DNA of 64,000 bases, from NCBI GenBank assembly GCA_005656395.1, contig SRSI01000044.1, positions 1,178,001 through 1,242,000 on the forward strand. Direction: 5' to 3'. The number at the start of each line of letters is the position of its first letter. Within the stretch, counting starts at the first letter, position 1. Under the pieces are notes generated by a model that had not been told where the DNA came from, did not search any database, and worked only from the letters and a program-made list of their open reading frames with translations. Origin of the DNA: Strongyloides papillosus (taxonomy: Eukaryota; Nematoda; Chromadorea; Rhabditida; Strongyloididae). Of the stretch, positions 12,512 through 24,808 are shown in pieces. The position numbers and the translations under genes are program-made.

Positions 12512-14517
12512 TTCTCATAGTTTTTTGAAAAATAAATTATTACATCGGAGAAAATCTTTAGTAAACAACAATGATCAATTATATATTGAATAGTAACTAT
12601 AAATATATTTAAAATTCTCGTACAAAAAATTTGTTTCTCTTTATATTATGATTAAATTATTATAAATATTATAAAATTATATACTATAAAATTCTACTGT
12701 CTAAGTATTAATTTATTCATTGAGGAAATTAATAAAAAGACGACGTTTTTCTTCTCAATAACAGTGGTAATTTGAATATTATCTTTTTATTATAATATAT
12801 GTATTAATTAAATCAAAAATAAAATCTTTTTTTATAAAATTTATATATTAGTACTTTTTTGATTTGGTTTGAGAAGACTTTAAAAACATTACATAAAAGA
12901 TTTCTTTTAAAAGATCTGTTGTAATTTAATTTTAAAGTTAGTTTAAAAAATGATCAAACTTTTTTATTTGATAAATTATATTGACATAGCATTAATATTT
13001 TACTTACTTAATAATAAAATAGTTTTTACAGAATATTAGTAAATTCACTTAAACGACTGACGGTAGTCTTAAAAACCACTTATACTTATATTCTGGGTAA
13101 ACTATTTTAACAAAAAATCTATAATTATTATACTTGATTTCTTACAATATTAATCATCTTTATGAATGAAAAAATTCCTTTTATATCAAAATATTATTTT
13201 TTTTCTTTATCAAATTAGAAACTTCAAAATATTATGCATAGTTAATTAACTCTATTTTTAAAAATTAAAATCATGGCGCAATCAAGTCTAAACTTTTCGT
13301 TATCTTTATAATTCAATTTGATTTAAAATGAAAATTTATTTTTGTAAATTTATCATATACAAATCAAAAATTTATTCTAATGAAATAAATTTTCATTTGT
13401 TTTACTAATATTTTTTTATAAATGTCAAATATCTAACTTTGCAATTCATAATGCTTCGTAAATTGTATTTTAATATCCTTTAAAAGACCTATTCGTATCA
13501 TATTTATTCGTCTTATTAAATTATTATATAATTTTTATATTTGTTTACTTTAATTACATTTGAATAATTGAAGATAAAAGGTGGGGGAAAAGATATAATA
13601 ACTTGCATCAAAAGCATTTCCAATATTGTTAATTCAATTTCAGAGAATAAGCCTGCATTGTGCAAGGTAAAACTTGTGTACACCATAATAATGAAGAAGT
13701 AAATTGAGAAGTTATTAATTTTGATGATATAATATTAATTAATAAAATGTGTAAATAAAGCTAAAAAAATAAGTTAAAGTCTATCATATCACTGGATATC
13801 AAAAGTTGATAAAAAAAATACATGAACTTTTTTTCTTAAATATGCACCTGTGAATCTTTATACATCTGTAACAACTATAATTTATATTTTTGAAATAACC
13901 ATTAGTAAAACAAAACTAACTTAATTATAAAAATTGAAATATTTTTATATGTACATGTTGATTGAATTTAGGAAACAAAGTATGAGTTAATAATGGCTAT
14001 GATTTTAGTGAAATATAGTACAAAATATTCTCATCTTTTTCAAAACACTAGAATATTTTATATTTAATAGGTAATAAAAAAATAACAAAGGCCAAAACAT
14101 CTTTAAAACTTTATCTAGATAAATATTTTTCAGCTTATGTTTGAACAATGAAATTTATAGGAAATGAACAACTACTTCTATTTAATCATATGTCAGATTT
14201 TTTCTTAAAAATTGGTTTACCATCAAAAAAATATATGATAAAAATATGAAAAATTATTTATGGGATGCTAAAATAATAGTTAAATTGTTTACAATCTAAC
14301 CCGTGTATTATTATTTGAAAGTACTTTAATTTATTGAGTGAGTACAAAATTATGATTAATATTTTATATTAATTCTTAGGATTTAAATATATTTAGCAAT
14401 AATGTTAAACAATGAAAATTAAGTCATAGTTATAATTGAATTTTATCTTATTCATTGATAATTTTGGTCCTATTTAAAATCAAAGAAAAGATAGTTGAAT
14501 TATTTTTATTTTTTAAG
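12512..14517. other. Intergenic, nothing firm
   Basis: Mostly featureless A+T-rich DNA. A slightly richer patch at 13560-13720 (GGTGGGGGAAAAG, TTTCAGAGAATAAGCCTGCATTG) has intron-like borders but no frame that makes a gene on either strand. Confidence 0.45.
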
Positions 14518-14746
14518 TATCAATCTTCCTGAAAAAGAAGGAATTTATCTAATTAGTTATTTTCCAACCAATTCTTTTAAAATAGCAGAAAGTGTATCTG
14601 TTAAATCACTTGAAAGTAATGAAGATACGTATAGGAAAATAAAAAAATAAATAGGGTATTTTAAAATTAAACTTTTAACTCAAAATATCATTGGATTAGT
14701 TAATGATTTTCCTCAAGGAAAATTAACAAGTGAAAAATATATTTAA
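14518..14746 (+). pseudogene. Exon-like remnant with one in-frame stop, unidentified
   Basis: Starts right after a strong TTTTATTTTTTAAG acceptor and stays open, in one frame, for 76 codons apart from a single TAA at 14648-14650. It ends with TAA at 14744-14746. Content is protein-like rather than A+T noise (LPEKEGIYLISYFPTNSF, then VNDFPQGKLTSEKYI). The first stop may be the true end of a short terminal exon, or a nonsense mutation in a longer one. No matching upstream exon was secured, and the family is not recognised. Confidence 0.35.
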
Positions 14747-16304
14747 TAATTAATGGACAATGATTAAAATTGATATTTTAAAATGATTTAATATAAATTT
14801 CCCAATGTTTTTATTAAATACATATTCCATACCTAAAAAAATTTTATCTTTTTAAAACTTATATTATTTAGCAAAATTTTGATATATGCTTTTTTTATTG
14901 GCAATATAAATGTTAACAATTACAAAATTATGTGTAATAATAAATTATAGATAATTATTTTCCTTTAAACTAACATATAATTCCTTAAAATCATCTTTAA
15001 AAAATATATAAAAGGTTAAAAGAATATGTTAAAATTAAATTTATAAATGACCAATATCAATAAAATTCCTTAATATTATCCAAACTAAATGCTCTGTAAT
15101 TGAAAAAATTTTATACAACCTATTGACTATTTAAACTTTAAAAGTTAAGATGTTTTCATCTATAAATAATTTTTGCAAATATTTTAAACAAAAATTTCTC
15201 TTATAAAAATTTTTATTATTTAGGTAATTTATAAAAATTAAATAAAAAATCATTTATAAACTTTGCTTAAATACATAATATATTGTTTAAAAAAAAGAAA
15301 GGATTAACTTATTTGTTTGCAAATATTCTAGATTGAACATAAAATTTTGATAGAATTAATAAATTATGTTTATTATAAGATAAATATTTTCATTCTCAAT
15401 AGGGATACGTCAATTTTAAATTATTTTCTAAGATTGTAATATAAATGACTAGATTTAGAATATCGTTGAATGCTTCAATTACTTAATGAATAATATAGCA
15501 TTTGCAAAAATATGTTTATTTATAAAAAAAACTATGGTAAAAAATTACTAAGAAGTTAATTAAATACAAAGTAATGATAAACAAATTTGTTCATAAATAA
15601 ATTATTATAGTCAACTTTATTATCTTTTTTATCTTAATATGTTACATAAAAATTATAAAAGCTTACAAGATAAAGATTTTTTTATATCTCACAGGCAATA
15701 TTTATTCTTTTTTATTCTTTAGTTTATAATAACTTTTATTTTTAATTGCTCTATTTTGAATTTTGTCATTTGCACGAGTAATGTTAAACAAGTTAAAAAA
15801 AATCTACATTAATTATTTATTCTTATGTCTTAAGTTTTCTATGTGATACTAAAAAAGATGTTTGTAACCAAATTAAAAATATTAAATGATCCACTCTATT
15901 ATGTTGACATAACCTCAAAAATATGAGATTAAAGTTTTAGAATTTTGTTAGTAATAGATTTTAATAATTTTGATATAATTTCTTTTTATTTCAATGTTTT
16001 GAAGGTTTAGTTATTTTATTTGATGAATATGAGTGAAATTTTAAACAAAGATTATGTTTTGTAAAATTAATTTTTTATTTACTTTGAGAACTTATATGTC
16101 ATCTTATAAATGTGATAAGAAATTTAAAATGATATAATAACAATGTCTTTAAAAAATAAGTTTTTTAAACTACTCTATTTAAGGCTAATATTCTTCATAA
16201 TAATCATTAAAAACATAACAAAGTGATGAATATAAGACAGTATTATAAAGAAAAAGTATTGTATTTTTGCATATAATATTTGAATTTTTATACATTATAA
16301 AATA
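14747..16304. other. Intergenic, nothing recognised
   Basis: Featureless A+T-rich DNA on both strands, with no exon-like frame. Confidence 0.5.
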
Positions 16305-17191
16305 TTAGGTTGTTGCAAAAGTTCTGTCGTATTTTTTACAAAATTTTTAAATGTTTGTAATTTTAATAAGAAGTATGTCTAATTTATAATATATTATCGA
16401 ATATAATCTACAACTAGTCTCCATTTATTAGCCACCTTATCGTTTCCAGATGTGAAGAATTTTCCATCCTTTTTGAAGAAAGTTTCAAAAAAACCAACAT
16501 TTGCCTCACCAACTTTAATGAAGTACCTACCGTCTTAGAAGTTATGTAGAGATAAGAGCAGGTAGTGATTAGATAGAGAAACATCTGGAGAATATGTTGT
16601 GTGCGAGAGTAATTCATAACTTCTCTTATCCAGAATTTTTCGAGTCTTCAATGTCACATGTCGTTATCTTGAAGAACAACATTTTTGCCATTTTTCGAAT
16701 TTCATAATTTTTTCAGGATTTTTTTGTTTAATTTTAATAGAATTTTACAATAGAAGTTATTAAAAGTAGTTTAGAAATCATAGAATCTCAAAAAATCTTC
16801 ATTCGAAGCTGAAGCCATACAAATGCATGCTTCATTTCCGAGATTCATTTCTTTGTCTTGGAACTTTGAAAACGATCTTAACATAGTTACCGCATCTACT
16901 ACATCTTCTTCTAATGCTCCACATAAATTTTTAAAATCGTCAGTTGTCAATTGTCTTAGTTGGAGCTCTTAGAAAATAAAGTGTTAAAAATGACTTCTGA
17001 CCACATCCACTTTTAGCAAAAGAAAATGTAGCATAGACGGTGTAACAAATTGTGATTATACGAATTTTAAAGTTAAGAAGTGGCACTATCTAATTATTAT
17101 AATAGCTTAATTTTATATCAATTGTAATCATATTTTTTTGATGATTAAAAATGACTATAGAAAATACGACAGAACTTTTGCAACAACCTAA
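16305..17191 (-). mobile_element. Mariner-family transposon, degenerate copy 3
   Basis: Perfect 31-bp inverted ends beginning TTAGGTTGTTGCAAAAGTTC bound 887 bp, with TA duplicated at 16303-16304 and 17192-17193. On the minus strand there are scattered transposase-like pieces (a YSPDVSLSNHYLLLSL stretch that corresponds to the family's YSPDLAPSDYHLFRSL block) but no intact frame. Its ends and interior differ clearly from the copies at 2882 and 23358, so it belongs to another mariner subfamily. The repeats are perfect while the interior is broken and shortened, which fits a non-autonomous copy moved in trans. Confidence 0.9.
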
Positions 17192-19573
17192 TATAATTAC
17201 CACTAAATCAAGAAAAAAGCACAATTAATCATTTATATAAAGAGTATTTTACAAGTAACTCCAAGTACTATTTTAATTACAACTCTTTTCCTTGTTAATA
17301 TAAAAAAAGATTATTGTATAGTTTTGTAGTAAAGTAGATGTTTTGCAAGAAAAAATAAGCTTTATATGAATATAATATTCTCGGAGTAGCTATGGAGTTC
17401 TAGAAAATGCTAAATTTTGGTATATAACCCTTAACTATGTTTAATTAAAAAATTATCATAAATTCTGCTACTAAGTATTCTCTAAAGTTATTTCCACTTA
17501 TGTTCATAAACGCTAGTCATTATAGACTATAAATAATTATTAAATTTATTGTGTTTGAAAAGATTTTAAAACTTTTCAACTATAAAAACTTAGTTGAAGA
17601 AAATTTATAAAAAATGTTTACTCGTTCAAATGTAGAGCGAATAGTTTTCTATTTTAAAGGTACAGTATTATTTATTCATATTAACTTTTACTGTGTTTTT
17701 TTTAATTAATAGTTTAAAATAAATACAGGAAAATAAGACAGATCAAATGCTATATAGTTCAGTATAATTTTTTAAATATCAAACGTATTTACAGAATGTT
17801 GTAAAATGGAATGTCAAAGTTTCATGAAAGTTGTTAATAAAATTTCGTAGAGATAATGGTACTTTCTGTGTTCGATTCATTTTTTATTAAATATTGTAAA
17901 TAATACGAAATTACTTTAAAAGACATTTTGTCAATTTAAATTACGGCAAACGTTGAATTGTATTAAATTTGCATTGATATTTTTACATATATAATATCTT
18001 ACACGCTAACCTAAAATATGTCATAAACTTAATTTTTATAGAAGGGACCTGATAAAGTCATTAAATACATTTAAATTGGTCATATTTATTGATAATCTGT
18101 AAGTATACTTTTATTTAAAGATTTTAGTTTTATAAAAATGTCAGGTTTTGTAAAATTCTATAAATTTTAGAAAAACTAAAGTAGATTTAGACATAACATC
18201 TTTTAAAAGTAATATCATTATTATAAAAAACCTATACATTTTTTACAAGGTTCTGAATACTTTTTTTTTAGAAGGAACTAAAGAATAACATAATTCAATT
18301 TAAATCTTTGAATTTTTCGATAACTTTTGGAGTAATGTTCTATAAGGTTTACAAAATTTTACATAGCCAATTTTTTTTGATAACTTTTCTTCATTTTATG
18401 GTTTATTTAAGTGCTTTTTTATTGAATGTATTAAATATGGTTATAAAAATACGTAGAAAAAATCAAAGGAAGATTAGGTTATATTTAACATAAAAAGTTT
18501 CTGTCTAAATTATTTGTGAATCTATAAAGAGTTTTCAGCAAAAGTTAGCGATTTTTAAAATAAATGTGTTAAGTATATACACAATTCTTTTGCTTAACAG
18601 CGTTTCTTAGATACTGATTAGGGATATTGTGCAAAAAAACTGCATTCTAAATGAAGTATGTTAAAAAATATTATATTAACATATTTAAGAATATTTATTC
18701 ATGGATATTTAAACAATTTATTACCATTTTTTTCTGATCAGTGTAAAATTAAGAGGAATGTTAAAGGAGTCCTATTTTCTCATTTTAAATTTTATATAAC
18801 TTAGTAGAACAGCAAAAGGTATTAATATATATTAATCGTTTTAAATTTACAAATCAAAATATACTATTCCAAAAAATTTTATAAACTGTCTTTTAGAATG
18901 CGGAATGAAATTGTTTTCATTTTAAAATTAATCATACTTTAGTTTTACAATAAGCAATTGTGATTGTATTTAAGAAAACATTTCATTCATGGACAAATTA
19001 TGGTTCAAATTACATTGGATGTTGAAAATGATTTTTAAATGTTACCAGAAATTTTTTGTAGATTCTGAAAGCAGCTAGTTTTATATTGAATAAAGTTCCG
19101 TGAAAATATTGTAAAGAATGTTCTTAGTTTATTGGTTGCTGTAACAATAATTTCTTCCCGAATATTTAATTTAAAAAAAAAGTGAATACCGGGGAGTAAT
19201 GCAAATTATATCTTATACCTGTGGTCAAAAAGGTAAAATTACATATTAATTTAATGCAATTGATTAACCAAATGAAAACTAAAATTTTTTCGAATTAAAT
19301 TATGCTTTTCACAAAAAAAAAACATTTTTTCCATTTTATTAAATAATTTATTTTTTATATCTTTTAACTAAATGAACTAATATTATTTTTCTGGTTTATT
19401 TGTCAATTTTTAGCTTTATACTATTCGTGACTTCAACTCTTGAAACGCTGCGATAACATTATGTTATTTTTAGTCATGCTTGTATTTTTTATTATTAATA
19501 ATGTGTAAAAGGTTTATTTCTTATTTTTAGACTTAGATTTTCATAATATTACTTTATTTTGAAGAATTCTACA
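17192..19573. other. Intergenic, nothing recognised
   Basis: No supported gene. The last 60 bp before the methyltransferase start hold a TTATTTTTAG acceptor near 19530, likely the trans-splice or 5' UTR acceptor of that gene. Confidence 0.5.
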
Positions 19574-20674
19574 ATGACAAGATATAGGAACAAATTCTTT
19601 TTACTCTCCCCATACAACGAGAAGACATTAATTTTCAGATACTCTAAGAAACGATATAACAGTATTGATTTATTAAAAGTAATCCTTTTTTTCATAACGT
19701 AAGTTTTGAAGCAAAAAGTAAATAAAATAACAAAAATATTATTTTTAAGTGATTTTATGGAAAGAATTCCTTATTTAAGCAATTTTATGTCGGAAAAAGG
19801 TTGTATCATACCTGAAAATTTTCAGTCACCTAAAATATTAGATATTAAGAATATGAAAAAAATGTGCAAAACCTTTAACAAGGGTGTCATAAAGTATAAA
19901 AAATCACAATCTTTTTGTATTGAGGTTCCATCACCTATTTCAATGGCAAATTACGAATTTATTGAAAATTATATTTATTGCAAAATTTTTAAACGCATAA
20001 GAAATTTTAATAAGAATAAACCGGGTTTTTCAGATACAGTTTATGGCGAAATTTTAAACAAAGGTGTCCAAAGAATTTTGGAGAAATTCTGTTTGAAAAA
20101 TAATGACACACTTTTTGATATGGGTAGTGGAATTGGATTGTTGTTATTACAGGCATCAGCAACAACGAATGTGGGAAAAGTTGTTGGAATTGAATTGGTT
20201 AAGGAGGAGTATGATTTTTCTGTTCAATTGAAAGATGTGTTTATGCATGTCATGAAGTTTGGTAATTTTAAATTTCAGGAGAACATTGAATTTATAAACG
20301 GGAATTTCTTCGAAAATGATAACGTCACAAAAATATGTAGTGAAGCAAGTGCTGTTTTTATACATGATATATCATTTCAACCAGATACTCTAAATCGAAT
20401 TAGAAGCGATATATTTTATAATCTTCGCAATCAGGTAAAATTAATAACTGTCCAAGATCATTATGGTAGATTCAGATTAACTCCATCAAAAATTTATAAT
20501 ATAGAAGCTATCTTGACAAATCGTGATAAGATAAATATTGGAAGACATTTATCATATTGTAGTAAAGAACAATTTCTTCACTACTATGAAATTAACCGTA
20601 CTCAACTAAATCAGTATAAAGAAAAACTTAGAATTGTAGATGAAAGAAGAAGAACCAGAAACAAAAGAAAATAG
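19574..20674 (+). CDS. Dot1-type histone methyltransferase, divergent paralogue
   Basis: Two exons, 19574-19678 and 19712-20674, giving 355 aa. Without the first exon the only ATG in the long frame is at 19757, but exon 1 supplies the Dot1 N-terminal block (FLLSPYNEKTLIFRY, compare the family's RLKSPxGAEPxVYPW) in correct phase. The fold follows: VYGE at about 145-148, the SAM-binding motif DMGSGIG at 171-177, and the acidic GIE (E196) that binds the ribose of SAM. Dot1 enzymes methylate histone H3 Lys79. Here the NNF(A/S)F active-site block is replaced by HDISF (about 253-257), losing the usual asparagine, and the C-terminus is a short basic tail (RRRTRNKRK). Nematodes carry several Dot1 paralogues, and this is probably a fast-evolving one whose activity is doubtful. 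Confidence 0.85.
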
Positions 20675-21445
20675 TAAAATGTAAATGAATTTATAACTAC
20701 AGATCGGAATATAAATTTTATAATTATCAATTCTTGCTTTAATTTCTTGTAAACTAAAATTTATTTTTTAATATAATTTTGCAACTATCTTTTTTCATTA
20801 TTGCTTTAAATAATTTGCTTTTTGCCTGTTTATATAAAATATGTTCTTATTGTAGTTAAGATAATTGACGTACTGACTTGCGAATTATCATATATAAAAA
20901 ATCAACATTTAAAAAATATACAAAAATTTAAAGTTTTTATAATTTATATTTATTTAAAACATACTTTATTGAACGTTTTCAAATGATACTTCCAATTGGT
21001 ATATTTTATATATATATTGTTATTACTAATGTAGTACATAAATTTCCGTAATTTTAAACTATTTACAGACTAATCTATTCAAAAATTGAAATTTTTTAAT
21101 CGACTTTCTGACTTAATCAAATTTCTTTTAATTTAACTAAGATTATCTACTAGTTACAAAGCAATAAGCAATTTTAATTCTAATAGTCTCATTAGATGAA
21201 ATTCAAGTAGTAATAAATAAAACACAATAATTTAAAAAATAACTTTTATTATAAAATTTTATTAAAACTGCAAAAATTATGACTTCATTTCATTACATTA
21301 AATTGAAGAAAATGGCCTAAGATAAATAAAAAATAAACAACATTTAATCATTTAATTTTACAATAATGATAACTTTAAAATATCCTTTTTGTGTAATTTT
21401 GAATTTTTTTAACCATAGAATTAGACTAACAATAGTTAATTATTC
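20675..21445. other. Intergenic 3' region between convergent units
   Basis: Separates the plus-strand methyltransferase from the minus-strand pseudogene. Several AATAAA-like words occur on both strands, but none can be singled out. No gene was seen. Confidence 0.5.
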
Positions 21446-21982
21446 TCAATTAAGGGAAATAACATCCAAATCACTACAATCTGTATTTTTAGAATAGTCT
21501 TGTGCCGTTTTGTAACTATTATAATCTTCCTGTAAGCGTTGATTACCTTCCACTTTTGGTACAATTTGTATTTCACTATTACCTGTTCCCAAAATTCTTC
21601 TACCTCTTCTAATTCTTCTATATCTTCTGCTTCTTACACGTCGACCAGAAAGGCCATCACGTGAACGGTCTCGTGTTCCTCTTTGTACCTCACTATTTTT
21701 TCTAAATGATTTTGCTGGTTTATTTAAGAATTTTAATCCACTTAAGCCACGAGGTAATGTTTCTACTTGATGTATGATTTTTCTTTCTGTTGAATCAATT
21801 TTCGAAACGCTGTCTCATATATATGACTCAGAAAGATCATTAAAAGATATTTCAAAGTCTTGAACATTTTTGTCTTTTAGACAATTTTAATCAGATTTAC
21901 GTCCATTTGATCTATTTTGAAAAATATTAAGCGAAAATAGTAAAAGAAATAGACCACATAGTAACATATTTTTGCTCTTCAT
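21446..21982 (-). pseudogene. Arg-rich secreted protein with two nonsense codons
   Basis: One continuous frame of 179 codons from ATG 21982 to TGA 21446-21448 is interrupted only by TAA at codon 32 (21887-21889) and TGA at codon 56 (21815-21817). It opens with a clear signal peptide (basic MKSK, then MLLCGLFLLLFSLNIF). The middle is basic, with a cluster RDRSRDGLSGRRVRSRRYRR. The last third is polar and acidic (EDYNSYKTAQDYSKNTDCSD). No intron of credible size removes both stops, so this looks like a recently disabled gene with no frameshift. The Arg/Ser/Gly cluster could bind RNA or be cleaved by furin-like proteases; both are guesses. Family not recognised. Confidence 0.6.
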
Positions 21983-23147
21983 ATATACAAGCTTTTTTTC
22001 TTGTACAAGTATGCTTCTTCATTAACTTTACTTGATTTAAATTGGTAAAATATTGCATAAAGTAAATACACATTTGAAGCGGCAAAGTTGTTTCATTCTA
22101 AAATGATATTTTTTTATTTGCAAAATAAATTTTGAAAAAATCGTAGGAATTTTTACAACTATTTCTATATTATACCAGAAAAGAAATTGAATTACATAAA
22201 TTTCTACGGTTTCTAATGTACATGTATAATGAATTCTATGCACTTCTCAGTGTAACTTTTATTGTTTAGATTCGTATTATTGCTATTTAACACGTTTATT
22301 TTCCGAAAAATGCTTAATAATATTTATTCTACTGCATGATTTAATTTCAGATAAATAAATGTTTTAAAATTTTACTAAATCAGATGTAACAGTTCACTAT
22401 CATTTAAGTATAATAATTTATAATTAAATTCTATTTAATAATTATTCTAGATTTATTGATTATAAATCAACGAATTAAATAAAAATTTACTATTAATAAA
22501 GCTTATCTACTTTTAAAACGTTTATTGAAGTCAATTTTATAAGATTTTGTTTTGAACACCACGAGAAACATGAACTTTGAATAAACAAATTAAAATAGTA
22601 TGAATTATGCTTATCTTTTGTTTCGGTTTCGTGATTTTACTGCTTATGTACTAAATTAAGTGGTTGGCCCTGGTATAAAAACAGAAATCCGTTCAAACAA
22701 AAATAATTTCAATCAATTTTATACACTGATTTTTGAAATATAAGCGCTCGTTTTAGAAAAATATTAAATTACGATATGTACTTTAGTTTTCATGTTTTCA
22801 TCAATGAATGCAATATATCTGTTGAAAGCAAGAGTTAAATTAATGGAATCAGTGTTATCGTAGAAACTGTAGAATTTTTCAGTAGAATCTGCATTGTTTT
22901 AATAAGTTTTTAAATGTCTTTGGTGGTAAAATATATTTTATTGAAATTATTATATCATAAAAATCAATTAAAACGATTACCATGGTATTGTTTATATTTT
23001 TTGTAATAAAAAAGTATTGTGTTAGATTATATCTTAATTTAAAATGTTAAAAAGTAATGTCTAAAAAAAGTGGAATAAAACTTATAATATATTTCAATAA
23101 GAATTTATATATCATATGAATTACTAAACTTTTATGATAAAATATCA
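21983..23147. other. Intergenic, nothing firm
   Basis: No supported gene. A short coding-like run at about 22779-22840 (plus; begins MYFSFHVFINECNIS and soon stops) could be another remnant but is too short to call. Confidence 0.45.
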
Positions 23148-24332
23148 TTAGACTAAGAGGATTACAAAAGCTGCATCAGTGTCTCCTTGGTAAATCATTA
23201 TGTGTTGAAGATTATTTTGGGACAAATACTCATAAGAACACAAAGATACGTCTTGAGTATACCTAAAAGATGATTTCTTATATGTAGGATTACCGATAAT
23301 AAGTTCAATCTTTAATTTACTGTTAAAGTCTATAAACAAATGATTCAATTTAATTATTAGGTTGGCGCATAAATAATGGCCGCAAATTCTTAATACAATT
23401 TTCCATCGTAAAAAATTGAAATAAAAAAATTCATATTAAAATAGTCTTTATGTAGAAATGTATGGGGACTTGCCCTGATAATATTTTGCATATTACCTTA
23501 ATTTTTAAATTTATTTTTAAAAAAGTTATGCCCAATCTAAAAATGTTGTCAAAAGGGGAATTACGGGTAATTTTCTTACATGAGTTCAAACTTAGACGTT
23601 ATTGAGTTGAAGTATATCAAAATATAGTGGATACATAGGGGGAAGAGTCAACTTCTGAACGCTCTTTGCGTCGGTGGTTTGAGAAATTTCAAGGTGTTAA
23701 TTTTGATCTCGATAATGAAGAGGGTAAAGGAGGACCCTTTACTGCCAATAATCAGAATTAATGGAAGATTTAGGAATTAAATCTGAAGTAGTCACCAAGG
23801 GAGTTGAAATATATTGATTGGAGCCTGAGAAAATGAATGGAAAACTAAAAAAAATCATCCGACTTTAAAAATAGGAATAACTCAATATTATAGGATGACA
23901 AGGTAAGGTGCCATGTTTCAAAACTAATTATAAAAAGACTTGATAAATTGGATTATAGGGCTCTACCTCACCCTCCATACTCTTCTGATCTCTTCCTTAC
24001 AATTTTTTGATTTTGTTAAAGCATCTGGATGCATTTTTTAAGCATAAATTGTTTAAGAATCAGGAGTCGGCAAAAAGTGATTTCAGTGACTTTTATTAGA
24101 TCCAAAAGTCCTGAATCTTATAAAACGAGGATTCAAAGCTGTTAGAATGTTGGCAAAAGTGTATTGATTCTGGCAGATACTATAATTATTTACTTACATA
24201 ACTTAAACAATTATTATCTAAATTAATTTTTTTTCCACGGCCATTATTTATGCGCCAACCTAATATAATTCTCTCAATATTGCAAGTGTATGTTATTAAA
24301 TGCAGAGACTGCTTAACCGAAGATCTTATTGA
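23148..24332 (-). pseudogene. Serine carboxypeptidase fragment split by mariner
   Basis: The 3' piece (23148-23348) encodes a peptide ending HIMIYQGDTDAAF, which matches the catalytic-Asp region of peptidase family S10 (typically V-x-I/V-Y-x-GDxDxxC/A). The 5' piece, beyond the mariner at 23358-24263, reads SVKQSLHLITYTCN, matching the upstream VRKALH...W-x-x-CN region. Removing the mariner and one TA copy puts both pieces in a single open frame, so the transposon landed in this sequence. Further upstream the frame is already broken by stops (just above 24332), and the part with the catalytic Ser is not present. S10 enzymes are lysosomal or secreted acid carboxypeptidases. This copy is a dead partial gene. 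Confidence 0.65.
23358..24263 (+). mobile_element. Mariner-family transposon, degenerate copy 2
   Basis: Perfect 26-bp inverted ends beginning TTAGGTTGGCGCATAAATAA, with a TA duplication at 23356-23357 and 24264-24265; 906 bp. On the plus strand the transposase remains readable in pieces: ERSLRRWFEKFQGVNFDL (the helix-turn-helix region) near 23655, and a PPYSSDLL block near 23975 equivalent to YSPDLAPSDYHLF. Frameshifts and stops break it, and about 0.4 kb is missing relative to an autonomous element. It sits inside the carboxypeptidase remnant. Confidence 0.92.
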
Positions 24333-24808
24333 TTATAATACTCATAAATTACACCTAAATTTAGTTACATATATCACATCAAATACTCGAAAAGTTCCAA
24401 ATTTTGTTGTTTTCTTTAATTTCTTATTTCTAACTTTACTGTTAAAAATTTTAACAATTTTACATTTTGTAAAAGAATTGCACCTTCGAAATGTTTTAAT
24501 TTATACAAGAATGTTATATTTCAATTTTTTATTAGTTAATTCATTAATTATTGTTTTTCTATGGCTTTCAAAGTGTTCTGCCATAAAGATTAAATATAAT
24601 AAATGATTTATAAATTACAAATATTAAAAAATGGACTGAACTGTTTACTTTTTAATGTAATTTATGGATATCTTTGCATGCAATCACATTTTTTTAAATT
24701 ATGATATAATTAAGATATCAACATTAAAGAGTATTTTTGGTAATGTGATGATTATATTAAAATTATCTCTATGTGTAATTGAAGTTAATAAAGTCAGTTA
24801 AAGATATG
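24333..24808. other. Short intergenic stretch
   Basis: A hydrophobic plus-strand frame that begins inside the mariner end (24250-24606, 118 codons) covers most of it. It starts at the inverted repeat and overlaps the carboxypeptidase remnant, so it is treated as a chance opening. Nothing else was recognised. Confidence 0.45.

Noticed and set aside
19706..19756. TTG-started extension of the methyltransferase frame
   Set aside because: TTG starts are not expected in a nematode nuclear gene; the upstream exon 19574-19678 explains the frame better.
24250..24606. 118-codon hydrophobic plus-strand frame
   Set aside because: It begins inside the mariner inverted repeat, lies opposite the carboxypeptidase remnant, and has A+T-driven Phe/Leu/Ile content without splice or start support.
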